Origin: Pseudomonas yamanorum
Lineage (GTDB): Bacteria; Pseudomonadota; Gammaproteobacteria; Pseudomonadales; Pseudomonadaceae
Assembly: GCF_013386765.1 (NCBI RefSeq)
Contig: NZ_JACARE010000009.1
Location: 77,851 to 116,964 of the forward strand
Length of the DNA stretch: 39,114 bases
Reading direction: 5' to 3'
Under the pieces are notes generated by a model that was not told the DNA's origin, did no database searches, and saw only the letters and a program-made list of their open reading frames with translations. Position numbers and translations under genes: made by a program. Shown here one piece after another: positions 1-7,881 of the stretch. Within the stretch, counting starts at the first letter, position 1. Each line of letters begins with the position of its first letter.

Positions 1-6
1 CAGCGC

Positions 7-639
7 TCAGGAATACTCGGTTTCGATCTCATCGAGCTGATGGTCAAAACTCTTCAGCCGCGCCGTCCACGTATACACCAGCACTTCAAACTCACGGTGA
101 ATCACCGCATTGCCCGGCGTATCCGACTTGGGATCATAAAAATCCAGCTGGTAACGCTCCCGCGCCATCGCGGTGGCCACGTCGGATAATTCCCGCGCGT
201 TATTCAGCCAATGCCGTCCGTCGGCCGTTTGTCGATCGAGCATCACGCATTGTTTTTTCAGGGCTTCGAGGCTTTTTTCCAGGGGCGTGCCGGTCAGTTC
301 GCCCATGACTTCCTGGAATGTGCGCCCCGGTTGCCAGTAGCTGCCCCAGAAGTAGCGGTCGAACACGGTCTCGACCCGGCGCAGGGCGACCTTGGTGTCC
401 CAGATGGCCACGCGAGTCTTGCCTTGTTCAAGAAGTCTTCGCTTGATGCGTTGGCCCTGGTAAGAAGCCCAGGCCACCACGCCGATGGACAACACTGCGA
501 TCAGCGCGCTGGCGCTGTCGAGGAACACCATGGCCTTGTCGATTTGATGGGCCAGCATGATGCCGTAGAAGTAAGTCGCCGATAGCAACACCAGTGCGAA
601 GAACACGCACCAGAAAGCGGGAGCATAAGGGTTTTTCAT
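7..639 (-). CDS. Small inner-membrane protein of unknown function
   Basis: The product is 210 residues from the ATG at 639 (MKNPYAPAFW). The open frame extends up to 729, but a good promoter at 689-719 lies inside that extension, so the shorter start is preferred. A GGGGA precedes the ATG by about 8 nt. Residues about 6-26 and 32-58 are hydrophobic and look like two membrane helices. The remaining 150 or so residues are charged and probably cytoplasmic, rich in Arg, Glu and Trp. I recognise no domain or catalytic motif. The gene stands alone on the minus strand downstream of the efflux operon, which ends 95 bp upstream. Function unknown; that it is a membrane protein is fairly secure. Confidence 0.75.
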   Translation of the reverse strand: MKNPYAPAFWCVFFALVLLSATYFYGIMLAHQIDKAMVFLDSASALIAVLSIGVVAWASYQGQRIKRRLLEQGKTRVAIWDTKVALRRVETVFDRYFWGSYWQPGRTFQEVMGELTGTPLEKSLEALKKQCVMLDRQTADGRHWLNNARELSDVATAMARERYQLDFYDPKSDTPGNAVIHREFEVLVYTWTARLKSFDHQLDEIETEYS

Positions 640-688
640 TATTGGAATCCCCATGAGCAAACGCGAGCAGTGACAAGCGGCTGCCCCA

Positions 689-719
689 CTTATAAAAAGC
701 ACGGGAGGCCGCCTGTCAA
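689..719 (-). promoter_or_regulatory. Sigma-70 promoter for the small membrane protein gene
   Basis: Read on the minus strand there is a perfect TTGACA (714-719). Then come TTATAA at 18 bp spacing or TATAAG at 19 bp (689-695). Transcription would begin near 682, giving a leader of about 43 nt before the ATG at 639. An imperfect dyad (672-681 with 708-717, one mismatch) brackets the promoter and could be an operator. Confidence 0.5.
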
Positions 720-734
720 AGCATAGCAATCAGC

Positions 735-2177
735 TCAGGGTTTGCTGGCTTGTGTGGCTTGCGTTCGTCCACTTTCCCAACCGCCGCCCAGGGCCAGGAA
801 CAAATCGATCTGGCTCATGGCAACCTGGGTGTTCGCCGCAGCCAGCTGCGCGCGCACATCGGTGTAGGTACGGGTGGCTTGCAGGTCGGCCAGGAACGAC
901 GCGCGGCCTGCCTGGAAGAACCGGTGCGTCTGCTCCGCCGCCTCTTTGGCCGACGCGCCGGCATCGGCCAGTGCATCGCGGCGTTGCAGTTGCGCGGTGT
1001 ATTGCGCCAGGCCCGTCTGGGTTTCGCGAATGGCGTTGAGCACCACGCCGTCGAAGTGCGCCAGGGCGCCCTGGGTCGCGGCTTCGGCCTCGTGGATGCG
1101 CGCCCGGGCGCCGTTGGTCGGCAGCGTCCAGCTGATCAGCGGGCCAAAGCCCCAACGGTTGGTGGCCGGGGTGCCGAGGTCATCCAGGATGCCGACGGTG
1201 CCCACGGTGGCGCCGATGCTGATATCCGGGTACAGCGCGCCGGTGGCCACGCCGATACGCGCGGTGGCCGCCGCCAGTTGGCGTTCGGCCTGGCGCACGT
1301 CAGGGCGACGCTTGAGCAGCGTCGCGCCATCGCCTACCGGCAACAGTTGAGCGATATGCGGCAGCTCGGCGCACTGGGCGGTGCCGGCTGGCAGTTGATC
1401 CAGTGGTTTGGCCAGCAACATCGACAGGCGGAACAGCCCGGCCTGGCGCAGCGCTTCATAGCGCGGCATTTCAGCGCGCAGGGATTTGTATTGGGTTTGC
1501 GAACGGGTGACCTGGGTTTCATCACCGCGCCCGGCGTCCCGCAGGCGTTGGGTGAGGTGGGTGCTCTGGGCTTGCAGGTCGAGGGACTCGTTGGCGATCG
1601 CCAGCTCTTCGTTGGCCGCACACACCTGGGTGTAGGAGCGCACCACGTCCGCCACCAGGGTGATGCGGGCAATATCGGCGGCCGCCTGGGCTGCATCGGC
1701 AGTGGCCTGGGAGCTTTCAATGCCGCGCTGCAAGGTGCCGAACAAATCAAACTGGTAGGAGGTACTGATGCTCGCGGCGCCGATATTGGCCACCGGGACT
1801 TTTTCCGTCAGCAAATAGGCTTCGCCGGACTCTTGCAGGCGCTGGGCCTCAGCCTTGGCGCCGACACTCCAGCCCCCGGCCGATTCGGCTTGTTGCACCT
1901 GATAGCGCGAGCGCTGCAAGTTGGCCGCAGCCACCCGCAGGTCGGTGTTGGAGGCCATGGCCTGCTCCACCAACTTGTCCAGGCGCGGGTCTTGATAGAG
2001 CTTCCACCAATCCGCCGGCACCGGCGCCGACACCACGTTGTTGCCCTCACCGGCCAACTGGCCCTGGAGGTCACCACGGTTCAAGGCCGCCTTGTCCGGC
2101 AGTTTGTAATCGGGCCCCACCACCTGGCAGGCCGACAGCAACAACCCCAGCCCGGCGGTTGCTAAAAGCCGTTTCAT
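735..2177 (-). CDS. Outer-membrane efflux lipoprotein (NodT/OprM family)
   Basis: This 480-residue protein starts MKRLLATAGLGLLLSACQVV, a lipoprotein signal with the lipobox LSAC, so Cys17 should be lipidated. The body has the duplicated outer-membrane-factor arrangement of long coiled coils, with family motifs such as VGPDYKLP near the start, RPDVRQAERQL in the second half and the IGATVGTVG strand. It forms the outer-membrane exit duct of a tripartite pump. Its ATG overlaps the stop of the upstream HlyD gene (ATGA at 2174-2177), and it is the last gene of the MarR-FUSC-DUF1656-HlyD-NodT operon. The substrate is likely an aromatic acid or fusaric-acid-like compound, inferred from the FUSC partner. 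Confidence 0.93.
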   Translation of the reverse strand: MKRLLATAGLGLLLSACQVVGPDYKLPDKAALNRGDLQGQLAGEGNNVVSAPVPADWWKLYQDPRLDKLVEQAMASNTDLRVAAANLQRSRYQVQQAESAGGWSVGAKAEAQRLQESGEAYLLTEKVPVANIGAASISTSYQFDLFGTLQRGIESSQATADAAQAAADIARITLVADVVRSYTQVCAANEELAIANESLDLQAQSTHLTQRLRDAGRGDETQVTRSQTQYKSLRAEMPRYEALRQAGLFRLSMLLAKPLDQLPAGTAQCAELPHIAQLLPVGDGATLLKRRPDVRQAERQLAAATARIGVATGALYPDISIGATVGTVGILDDLGTPATNRWGFGPLISWTLPTNGARARIHEAEAATQGALAHFDGVVLNAIRETQTGLAQYTAQLQRRDALADAGASAKEAAEQTHRFFQAGRASFLADLQATRTYTDVRAQLAAANTQVAMSQIDLFLALGGGWESGRTQATQASKP

Positions 2178-3064
2178 GGCTTGGTCTCCGACTGGGGTTT
2201 GTCGCCGATGATCGATACCGTGGCGGTGCGCCCGGCAATCATGCGGAAGTCTGCCGGCACGTCGTCAAATGCGATACGCACCGGAATCCGCTGGGCCAGG
2301 CGCACCCAGCTGAACGCCGGGTTGACGTTGGGCAGCAGGTTGGAGCCGCTGCTGCGGTCGCGGTCTTCAATGCCGGCGACGATGCTCTGCACATGCCCGC
2401 GCAGGCGGGCGTTGTCGCCGATCACGCGGATGTCGACGCTCATCCCGACATGGATACCGTCGAGCTTGGTCTCTTCGAAATAACCGTCGATGTGGAACGA
2501 GTTGCTGTCCACCACCGACAACACCGGGCGCCCGGCCGTCACGAACTCCTGGGCACGCGGCGCCCGGTCGTTGACGTAGCCGTCCACGGGGCTGCGGATC
2601 ACCGAGCGGTCGAGGTTGAGTTGAGCGGCGTCCACAGTCACTTGCGCTTCTGCCAGGGCCGATTGGGCACGGGCCACGCGGGACTGGCTCTCTTCCAGTT
2701 GCTCGCTGGCCACCAGGTTGCCGAGGCCACGGTTACGCTTGTTCTCGCGCACGGCCTGGGCCAGGGTTTCCTGGCGGTCGGCCACGGCGGCCTGGGCCTG
2801 GCGCAGCGCCAGCTTGAAGCGGTCCTGGTCGACGGAGAACAGCACCTGGCCGCGCACCACCAACTGGTTGTCGCGCACGTCCACTTGCTGGATCAGCCCG
2901 GATACGTCCGGGGCGATCTGCACGATGTCGGCACGGATGTGGCCGTCACGGGTCCACGGCGCGAACATGTAGTACATCACCATGCGCCACACCACGACGC
3001 AGGCGAAGGTCACCACCAGTAACGTCAGGACTACACGGCCGATGGTCAAAAAAGGTTTTTTCAT
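2174..3064 (-). CDS. HlyD-family periplasmic adaptor (AaeA-like)
   Basis: This 296-residue membrane fusion protein links an inner-membrane transporter to an outer-membrane duct. Residues about 10-30 form one N-terminal membrane anchor. A lipoyl-type half motif follows (IAPDVSGLIQQVDVRDNQLV), then a helical hairpin of Gln/Ala-rich heptads at about 75-145. The second lipoyl half (NLDRSVIRSPVDGYVNDRAP) and a beta-barrel region ending in RIPVRIAFDD come next. Length is close to E. coli AaeA (about 310). It overlaps DUF1656 by ATGA at 3061-3064 and NodT by ATGA at 2174-2177, so it is translationally coupled to both. I assign it as the adaptor of the FUSC pump encoded just upstream. Confidence 0.92.
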   Translation of the reverse strand: MKKPFLTIGRVVLTLLVVTFACVVVWRMVMYYMFAPWTRDGHIRADIVQIAPDVSGLIQQVDVRDNQLVVRGQVLFSVDQDRFKLALRQAQAAVADRQETLAQAVRENKRNRGLGNLVASEQLEESQSRVARAQSALAEAQVTVDAAQLNLDRSVIRSPVDGYVNDRAPRAQEFVTAGRPVLSVVDSNSFHIDGYFEETKLDGIHVGMSVDIRVIGDNARLRGHVQSIVAGIEDRDRSSGSNLLPNVNPAFSWVRLAQRIPVRIAFDDVPADFRMIAGRTATVSIIGDKPQSETKP

Positions 3065-3270
3065 GTCATCAGGTATCGACTGAGTGAATCCACTGCGCCC
3101 AGCAACAGAGCGTAGAGACCCACATTGAACAATGCCCGGTGCCAGACCAGGCGATAGAAGTGGACGCGGGTCAACAGCCCGTGCACCACCAGGTACAACA
3201 CATACGTAATGCCCATCAGCACCAGCAGCGTGGGCAGGAACACCCCGCTGATATCCAGATCACCGATCAT
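3061..3270 (-). CDS. DUF1656 small membrane protein (AaeX-like)
   Basis: This 69-residue protein begins MIGDLDISGVFLPTLLVLMG and has two hydrophobic stretches (about 10-32 and 45-65) with a short basic loop between them. DUF1656/AaeX proteins of this length are typically encoded between the FUSC transporter and its HlyD adaptor, exactly as here. Their role is not established; they are presumed accessory membrane subunits of the pump. It overlaps its neighbours by 4 nt on each side (3267-3270 and 3061-3064). Confidence 0.88.
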   Translation of the reverse strand: MIGDLDISGVFLPTLLVLMGITYVLYLVVHGLLTRVHFYRLVWHRALFNVGLYALLLGAVDSLSRYLMT

Positions 3271-5345
3271 AAAGGCGCTCCATCGGGTAACGGCGCTTCC
3301 ATCTCTGTGCCGCCAAGAAATTCCACGCCCGGCAGCAGCGCCAGGCGCAAGCCGCTGAGGGCGTGCAGCAAGTGCAGGCGGGTTTCGTCCTCGCCTTGCA
3401 GGCCCTGGCCGTTGAGGGCGCGGCGGGTACGGTCGAGGGTCATCAGCAGACCGCTGGGGGCCGGCAGACGTTCACCGGCTTTCAGGCAGGCCTTGAAGTA
3501 ACCGCCGACGCCTTCCACCACCTGGTTGAGCAGCACCCGCGGCACCCCGAGGATGCGTGGCGAGTAGGCCAGCAAGTCCAGCAGGTTCAGCGCCACGCGC
3601 ACTTCGCGCAGGGCGATGCCGGTGTCCTGGCCGGTCATGGCCAGGCGCGGCAGGTGTTGCATCAGGCGGTCGAGCATTTGCACACCCATCTTGCGGTGTT
3701 CGGCCAGGGTCGCAGGCTCGGTGAGGGTGACGATGTCGCGCCAGCTGAAACGGGTCAGGCGCTTGGCCGCCAGCTCGGCGCCGAATGGCCGGGCGATCAG
3801 GGTCCAGACGAAGGCGAACAGCAAGCCCACCGGGCCGGCCAGGTTGGAGTTGGCGAAGGCCAGGAAGTCCGCGTCGTAGGCGCCCTGGATGCTGATGAAC
3901 GACGAGGTGTTGACCAGCGTCAGCAGCATGCCCAAGTAGAAGCGCGGCTGTACCGTGAGCGTGCCGATACAGATAAAGGGCACCGCAAACGCCAGCACCA
4001 GCATCGGGAAATCGTGCAGGTTGGGCAGCACCAGAAACAGGTAGAGGCTGGCGAACAGCACCGACATCGCGGTCCAGAAAAAGAACCGGTAGATCTGCGG
4101 CGCCGGGTCGTCCATGGAGGCGAAGAAGCTGCACGCCACCGCCGCCAGGATCACCGCGCTGCCGCCGTCGGTCCAGCCCAGCAGGATCCACAGCACCGAG
4201 GCGACGATGATCGCGGTGACGGTGGAAAATGCCGAATAGAACATCAGGCCACGGTCGAGGAATGGCGTGAGCCGGCCCAGGCGCCAGTGGCGGTACACCG
4301 CGCGCCAGCTGTCCTGGCTTTCGCACTGGATGGCGGCTTGCAGGCTGCGGCAGTCTTGCCACAAATCCACCCACTCGCCCAGGCGGAACAGGGCGTTGGA
4401 GAACAGCAACTGGTGGCGATCATCCAGGGCGTCGGCGTCGGGCTGCAGGGCTTCGATCTGGTCCCGCAGGGCACGCCAGCGTTCGAGGGGTGCGTCCTTT
4501 TGCGTGCTGTCGAGCCACTCGGTGGCGGCGCTCAGCAGCGGCGTGAAGCGGTCGAGCAACTCCGGGGCGCGATGTTCCAGGGCGTACACGGCGTCGTCGA
4601 GGGCGTCGATCACCGGCAGCAGGTGGATCATGCGCCCGCGCAGCTCTTTGGTATTGCGCACCGTCTGCGGCCGCGAGCCCTCGTGGGGCAACTGGCCGAT
4701 CATCAATTCCAGAGTGTTGAAGGTGGCAACCATGCCACCGCGCAAGGTGCTGATTTCTTCGGGTTGCACGTTGCGGCTGAGGAAGCGCTGGCTGTAGACC
4801 TGCGCGTCGGCAAACCACTTGCTCACCGAATCATCAAACACCGGCGCCAGGCGTCGTGGCCAGAACATTGCCCCCACCACTGCCGCCACGGCGATGCCGA
4901 GGAAGATCTCTTCGGTACGCGCTTCCGCCACGTCCCACACCGCCAGCGGGTTATCCACCACCGGCAGGGCGATCAGCGGCAAGGTGTAGCCGGCCAGCAT
5001 CAGCGCATAGCTGTTGGCGGTGCGCAGGTGCAGGGACAGAAACAGCAGAATCCCGGTCCACAGCGCGATCACCACCACCAGCACGTAAGGCGTCTGCACA
5101 AACATCGGCACAAAAAACACCGCCGCAGCCGCCCCCATAAAGGTACCGACCGCCCGGTACAGCGCCTTGGAGCTGGTAGGACCGACAAACGGGCTGGAGA
5201 CGATATACACCGTGGCCATCGCCCAATACGGACGCGGCATCTGCATCAGCATGGCGATGTACAACGCGATCATTGAAGCGGCGAATGTCCTGACGCCATA
5301 GAACCAATCCCTGGCCGGCGGCATGCCGGTAAAAAATCCGTTCAA
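3267..5345 (-). CDS. FUSC-family inner-membrane efflux transporter (AaeB/fusaric acid resistance type)
   Basis: This 692-residue protein has two clusters of about five to six hydrophobic helices (residues about 15-170 and 365-520), each followed by a soluble helical region, the usual FUSC layout. Conserved-looking stretches include MPRPYWAMATVYIVSSPFVG in the first cluster. E. coli AaeB, which exports p-hydroxybenzoate, is about 655 residues. The most upstream start is a TTG at 5345 that overlaps the MarR stop (TTGA); an in-frame ATG at 5324 is the alternative, seven residues shorter. It is the inner-membrane, probably proton-driven, component of the tripartite pump. The substrate is inferred from family (aromatic acids, fusaric acid), not visible in the sequence. 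Confidence 0.9.
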   Translation of the reverse strand: MNGFFTGMPPARDWFYGVRTFAASMIALYIAMLMQMPRPYWAMATVYIVSSPFVGPTSSKALYRAVGTFMGAAAAVFFVPMFVQTPYVLVVVIALWTGILLFLSLHLRTANSYALMLAGYTLPLIALPVVDNPLAVWDVAEARTEEIFLGIAVAAVVGAMFWPRRLAPVFDDSVSKWFADAQVYSQRFLSRNVQPEEISTLRGGMVATFNTLELMIGQLPHEGSRPQTVRNTKELRGRMIHLLPVIDALDDAVYALEHRAPELLDRFTPLLSAATEWLDSTQKDAPLERWRALRDQIEALQPDADALDDRHQLLFSNALFRLGEWVDLWQDCRSLQAAIQCESQDSWRAVYRHWRLGRLTPFLDRGLMFYSAFSTVTAIIVASVLWILLGWTDGGSAVILAAVACSFFASMDDPAPQIYRFFFWTAMSVLFASLYLFLVLPNLHDFPMLVLAFAVPFICIGTLTVQPRFYLGMLLTLVNTSSFISIQGAYDADFLAFANSNLAGPVGLLFAFVWTLIARPFGAELAAKRLTRFSWRDIVTLTEPATLAEHRKMGVQMLDRLMQHLPRLAMTGQDTGIALREVRVALNLLDLLAYSPRILGVPRVLLNQVVEGVGGYFKACLKAGERLPAPSGLLMTLDRTRRALNGQGLQGEDETRLHLLHALSGLRLALLPGVEFLGGTEMEAPLPDGAPL

Positions 5346-5800
5346 GAACTCACAACCATGGGATGTTGATTGGCGCCTTCGAAGGCCCGCAGTACACGCA
5401 GGGCCGCTTCCAGGTCATCGGGGTCGATCGTCGCCAGCACTTCGCGGCGCAGGCGCACCAGTTGTTCTTCCACCGCCTGCACCAGCTCGCGGCCACGCTC
5501 GGTGAGGCTCAAGGCCTTGGCGCGGCGGTCGTGGATGTCTTCGGTGCGGCATACGTAGCCGGAACTGCACAGCTGGTCCAACAGGCGCACCAGGGACGGG
5601 CTTTCCATCCCGGCGGCCTGGGCCACCTTGACCTGATGCACACCGTCGCCGAGGCGGCCGATCATCAGCAGCGGCACGGCGCAGGCTTCGGAGATGCCAT
5701 AGCTCACAAGCGTGGTCTGGCAGATTTTGCGCCAGGTCCTGGCACCTACCACCATGCTGCTGCTGATGTTCATCTGGAGTTGTTCGAGGGTCTGGGACAC
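5342..5800 (-). CDS. MarR-family transcriptional regulator of the FUSC efflux operon
   Basis: This 152-residue winged-helix protein has the MarR recognition region (QVKVAQAAGMESPSLVRLLD) followed by a wing with DIHDRRAKALSLTERG, the DRRxxxxxLT signature of the family. I take the GTG at 5800 as start; an ATG nine codons in (MNISSS) is possible. The stop overlaps the start of the FUSC gene, so regulator and pump are one transcript. MarR proteins in this position usually repress their own operon and release DNA on binding a phenolic ligand. A 16-bp dyad lies just upstream over the predicted transcription start, consistent with autorepression. Confidence 0.9.
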   Translation of the reverse strand: MSQTLEQLQMNISSSMVVGARTWRKICQTTLVSYGISEACAVPLLMIGRLGDGVHQVKVAQAAGMESPSLVRLLDQLCSSGYVCRTEDIHDRRAKALSLTERGRELVQAVEEQLVRLRREVLATIDPDDLEAALRVLRAFEGANQHPMVVSS

Positions 5801-5816
5801 TGGATTATTCGCATAC

Positions 5817-5832
5817 AGTTAGTTTGCTAACT
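5817..5832. promoter_or_regulatory. Putative MarR operator (6-4-6 inverted repeat)
   Basis: AGTTAG-TTTG-CTAACT is a perfect 6-bp inverted repeat with a 4-bp centre, 17 bp upstream of the MarR start codon. It overlaps the predicted transcription start. MarR dimers typically bind 16-20 bp dyads in this position. Confidence 0.55.
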
Positions 5833-5835
5833 ATC

Positions 5836-5864
5836 AATATGGTCGATGGATCCAAGACCGTCAA
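5836..5864 (-). promoter_or_regulatory. Sigma-70 promoter of the MarR-efflux operon
   Basis: On the minus strand TTGACG (5859-5864) is followed after 17 bp by CATATT (5836-5841), matching 5/6 and 4/6 of the consensus hexamers. Transcription would start near 5829, inside the proposed MarR operator. Confidence 0.5.
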
Positions 5865-5991
5865 GTTTTGATACAAATTTTGGGATGGGTGGCAAAGCGG
5901 TGTGGCACGTGGCACTGCTGCTCTTTACCCTAGTTCATGCGCCGGAAATGTCCGGGTGACACTCGATTTTTTTGTACCGCTCCACGCGCCC

Positions 5992-7461
5992 CTATGCCGT
6001 CACCCTTTCGACCTCCTCCTCAATAAACTCAAACACCTCCTCTGGGATGCTGTACTGGAACTGCTTGCGCCGGTGCCTGGAAACCTTGCCCTCGTTATCC
6101 AGGCACATCATCACCAGCTTCGACAGATCACTGCCGCGCACGTCGTAGCGCTCGTTCACGGCTTTAACCACGCGATCGTAACGGTCCAGGAATTCGGTTT
6201 CCTCGCGCAGTTCGACTTCAAGCGCCCGGAGGGCCATGCGCAGGGTGAACTCAACACAGCGAGTGGCATCCCAATAGCGGTAAATCGACGGATGGCCAAT
6301 GAAGTCAAAAGCCATTTGGTCTCCATCCAGCCAAGTGACATTCCAGAATTCCCGAGAGGGCTGTGAGAATGCCTTGAGAGCTTGCAGGTAGGCTTGTTCT
6401 TCGTGCTTCATCGCGACCGATACCGGCAGCAGCAGTCCGTTGTCCAAAGCACCGTAATGGCAAAGCGTCTGATGGACCAGGAAACGCGACAAGCGTCCAT
6501 TGCCGTCCATAAACGGGTGCAGGAACACAAAGCCGAAGGCGGTCACCGCCGCGGCGACCAATGGTTCTACTTCACGCACTGGCTGGTTGGCAAAGGCCAT
6601 CAACTCTTCCATCAGCTCCTGGCACACATCCGGAGGAGGTGGCACATAGCTGACGCCGGCGGCGCCCCGTAGGCCGTTGTGCAAGTGATTCTGCTCGTGG
6701 CGAAAGGCAACAGCCTTGTCGAAGGGATTGGAGACGGTGCTGTTTTGCAGCTCTACCAGGTAATCCTCAGTAAGCAGCCGGCCTTCGTGGGCCTGGCGCA
6801 GCAGTTGAACGAAGCGGCGGGACTTTTCTTCGCTGGGTTGTTCTTTTTCAATGGCAAATGAGTCGCGGGTTTCATGCAGATAGGCCCATTGGATCGCGCG
6901 GTCCATCATTTCCGGTGGAAGGGTGGCCATAAAGGCTTTGGCTCGACCCAATACATCCAGCGCCAGTAACGTCTCTATCTCGGGAGTGCGCTCTACGGTG
7001 GCGCAGTAGTGCAACGAGCCCAGGCCGTTGAAATCGACTCGCCAGCGGCTGTTGCGGGTACTGGAACCTGTTACATAGCGCTTTGGATCGAACAGGAAAA
7101 CAACACTTCCACGGACCGGCGTTGTGTAATCCAGCGAGCGTCCGGTGAGCCCCTCCCACAGGAAGCAGGCTTTGCGAATGAACACACCATTGGGTGACTT
7201 GGCGAGTTCAGCCAGCAAAGGCTCAGGCCCGAACCGCTCAAATGCCTGCGCCAAAACAGGCAGGTTGATGCCTTCATGCTTGAGGGCGAACAGCACGTGT
7301 TCGAATAATGAATCCTTTCCGGGTGCCACCGCTTGCGGGACCGCCAGGCAATCACCAATCAGGGTGATGCGGGTCACCGGCTTGATCATGGCGACGCGTT
7401 TGGGAGCGATGACCTTAAGGCTCAACGCCTCACATAAGTAAGCGTAACCAACGACGGGCAT
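5992..7461 (-). CDS. Fic-family protein, class II-like (predicted AMPylase)
   Basis: This 489-residue protein carries a complete Fic active-site motif, HPFMDGNGRLSR at residues 315-326, with the catalytic His315, the phosphate-binding GNGR and the terminal Arg326. About 110 residues upstream, S201-F-A-I-E205 fits the autoinhibitory (S/T)xxxE motif of class II Fic proteins. There the Glu contacts the second Arg of the Fic motif and blocks ATP. The usual following Gly/Asn is a Lys here. Fic enzymes transfer AMP or other nucleotide parts to protein hydroxyls; the target is unknown. The N-terminal 100 residues match nothing I recognise, and the C-terminal 130 may be a winged-helix region. No separate antitoxin gene adjoins it, consistent with built-in inhibition. 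The ATG at 7461 has a GGGGA about 10 nt upstream. Confidence 0.9.
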   Translation of the reverse strand: MPVVGYAYLCEALSLKVIAPKRVAMIKPVTRITLIGDCLAVPQAVAPGKDSLFEHVLFALKHEGINLPVLAQAFERFGPEPLLAELAKSPNGVFIRKACFLWEGLTGRSLDYTTPVRGSVVFLFDPKRYVTGSSTRNSRWRVDFNGLGSLHYCATVERTPEIETLLALDVLGRAKAFMATLPPEMMDRAIQWAYLHETRDSFAIEKEQPSEEKSRRFVQLLRQAHEGRLLTEDYLVELQNSTVSNPFDKAVAFRHEQNHLHNGLRGAAGVSYVPPPPDVCQELMEELMAFANQPVREVEPLVAAAVTAFGFVFLHPFMDGNGRLSRFLVHQTLCHYGALDNGLLLPVSVAMKHEEQAYLQALKAFSQPSREFWNVTWLDGDQMAFDFIGHPSIYRYWDATRCVEFTLRMALRALEVELREETEFLDRYDRVVKAVNERYDVRGSDLSKLVMMCLDNEGKVSRHRRKQFQYSIPEEVFEFIEEEVERVTA

Positions 7462-7484
7462 GGTGGGTGTCCCCAGAAAAAATT

Positions 7485-7514
7485 AACTGGAGCGATTAAA
7501 GCTCAGTTTTTTTT
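7485..7514. terminator. Hairpin with T-runs on both sides, between the DUF2789 and fic genes
   Basis: AACTGGAGC and GCTCAGTT pair (one bulged G) around a 7-nt loop. On the minus strand the hairpin is followed by AATTTTTT and on the plus strand by a run of T. On the minus strand it could end the DUF2789 transcript, but it is only 24 bp upstream of the fic start codon, so it may instead act as a leader attenuator. Confidence 0.45.
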
Positions 7515-7562
7515 ACCTCTCACCCTTTATTTTTACATTATGGCCATTTCACAAAATTTTTT

Positions 7563-7808
7563 TTACACGTCGCGCCCCTCTCTCAACCGCAAATTCAACT
7601 CATCCACCACCTCCGCCCAATCCGCATCCTCCAATATCTCTTCACGCAAAAACGCCCGCTGGCCAGGCGTCCAGAAAAACGCATCCGCCAGATGCAGTTC
7701 GGGTTTGAGTGGGGAATGAACCGCGATAAACCGCTCGATACTCACCGGGTCATCCGGCAAACCGAGCTGTTTGAACAAGGATGGCAAGCTGTGGACTGGG
7801 GATTCCAT
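7563..7808 (-). CDS. DUF2789 family protein
   Basis: This is an 81-residue soluble protein with the DUF2789 pattern: an N-terminal HSLPSLFKQLGLPDDP, then LHLADAFFWTPGQRAFLREE and DADWAEVVDELNLRLR at the end. Proteins of this family are short, common in gamma-proteobacteria and functionally uncharacterised. The ATG at 7808 is preceded by AGGA at about 7 nt. It is a single gene between the fic and glycosyltransferase genes, and nothing in the sequence ties it to either. Confidence 0.88.
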   Translation of the reverse strand: MESPVHSLPSLFKQLGLPDDPVSIERFIAVHSPLKPELHLADAFFWTPGQRAFLREEILEDADWAEVVDELNLRLREGRDV

Positions 7809-7881
7809 GGTGTGTTCCTGAAGAGAAGGTTCACCTGAGTCTAGCCCCCCAGGCGAACATAAACCTCAGGTGTCTGGCGGA

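Noticed and set aside
750..2165. Long plus-strand open frame opposite the NodT gene
   Set aside because: It is a mirror of a clear outer-membrane factor gene in GC-rich DNA; its translation is rich in Gly, Gln, His and Arg with no domain.
3363..5276. 637-codon plus-strand open frame opposite the FUSC gene
   Set aside because: The translation is a His/Gln/Gly-rich shadow of the FUSC coding strand, which has recognisable membrane helices and operon context.
7832..7872. CACCTGAG / CTCAGGTG repeat between the DUF2789 and glycosyltransferase genes
   Set aside because: The arms are only 8 bp, the loop is 25 nt and there is no T-run, so I do not call it a terminator.
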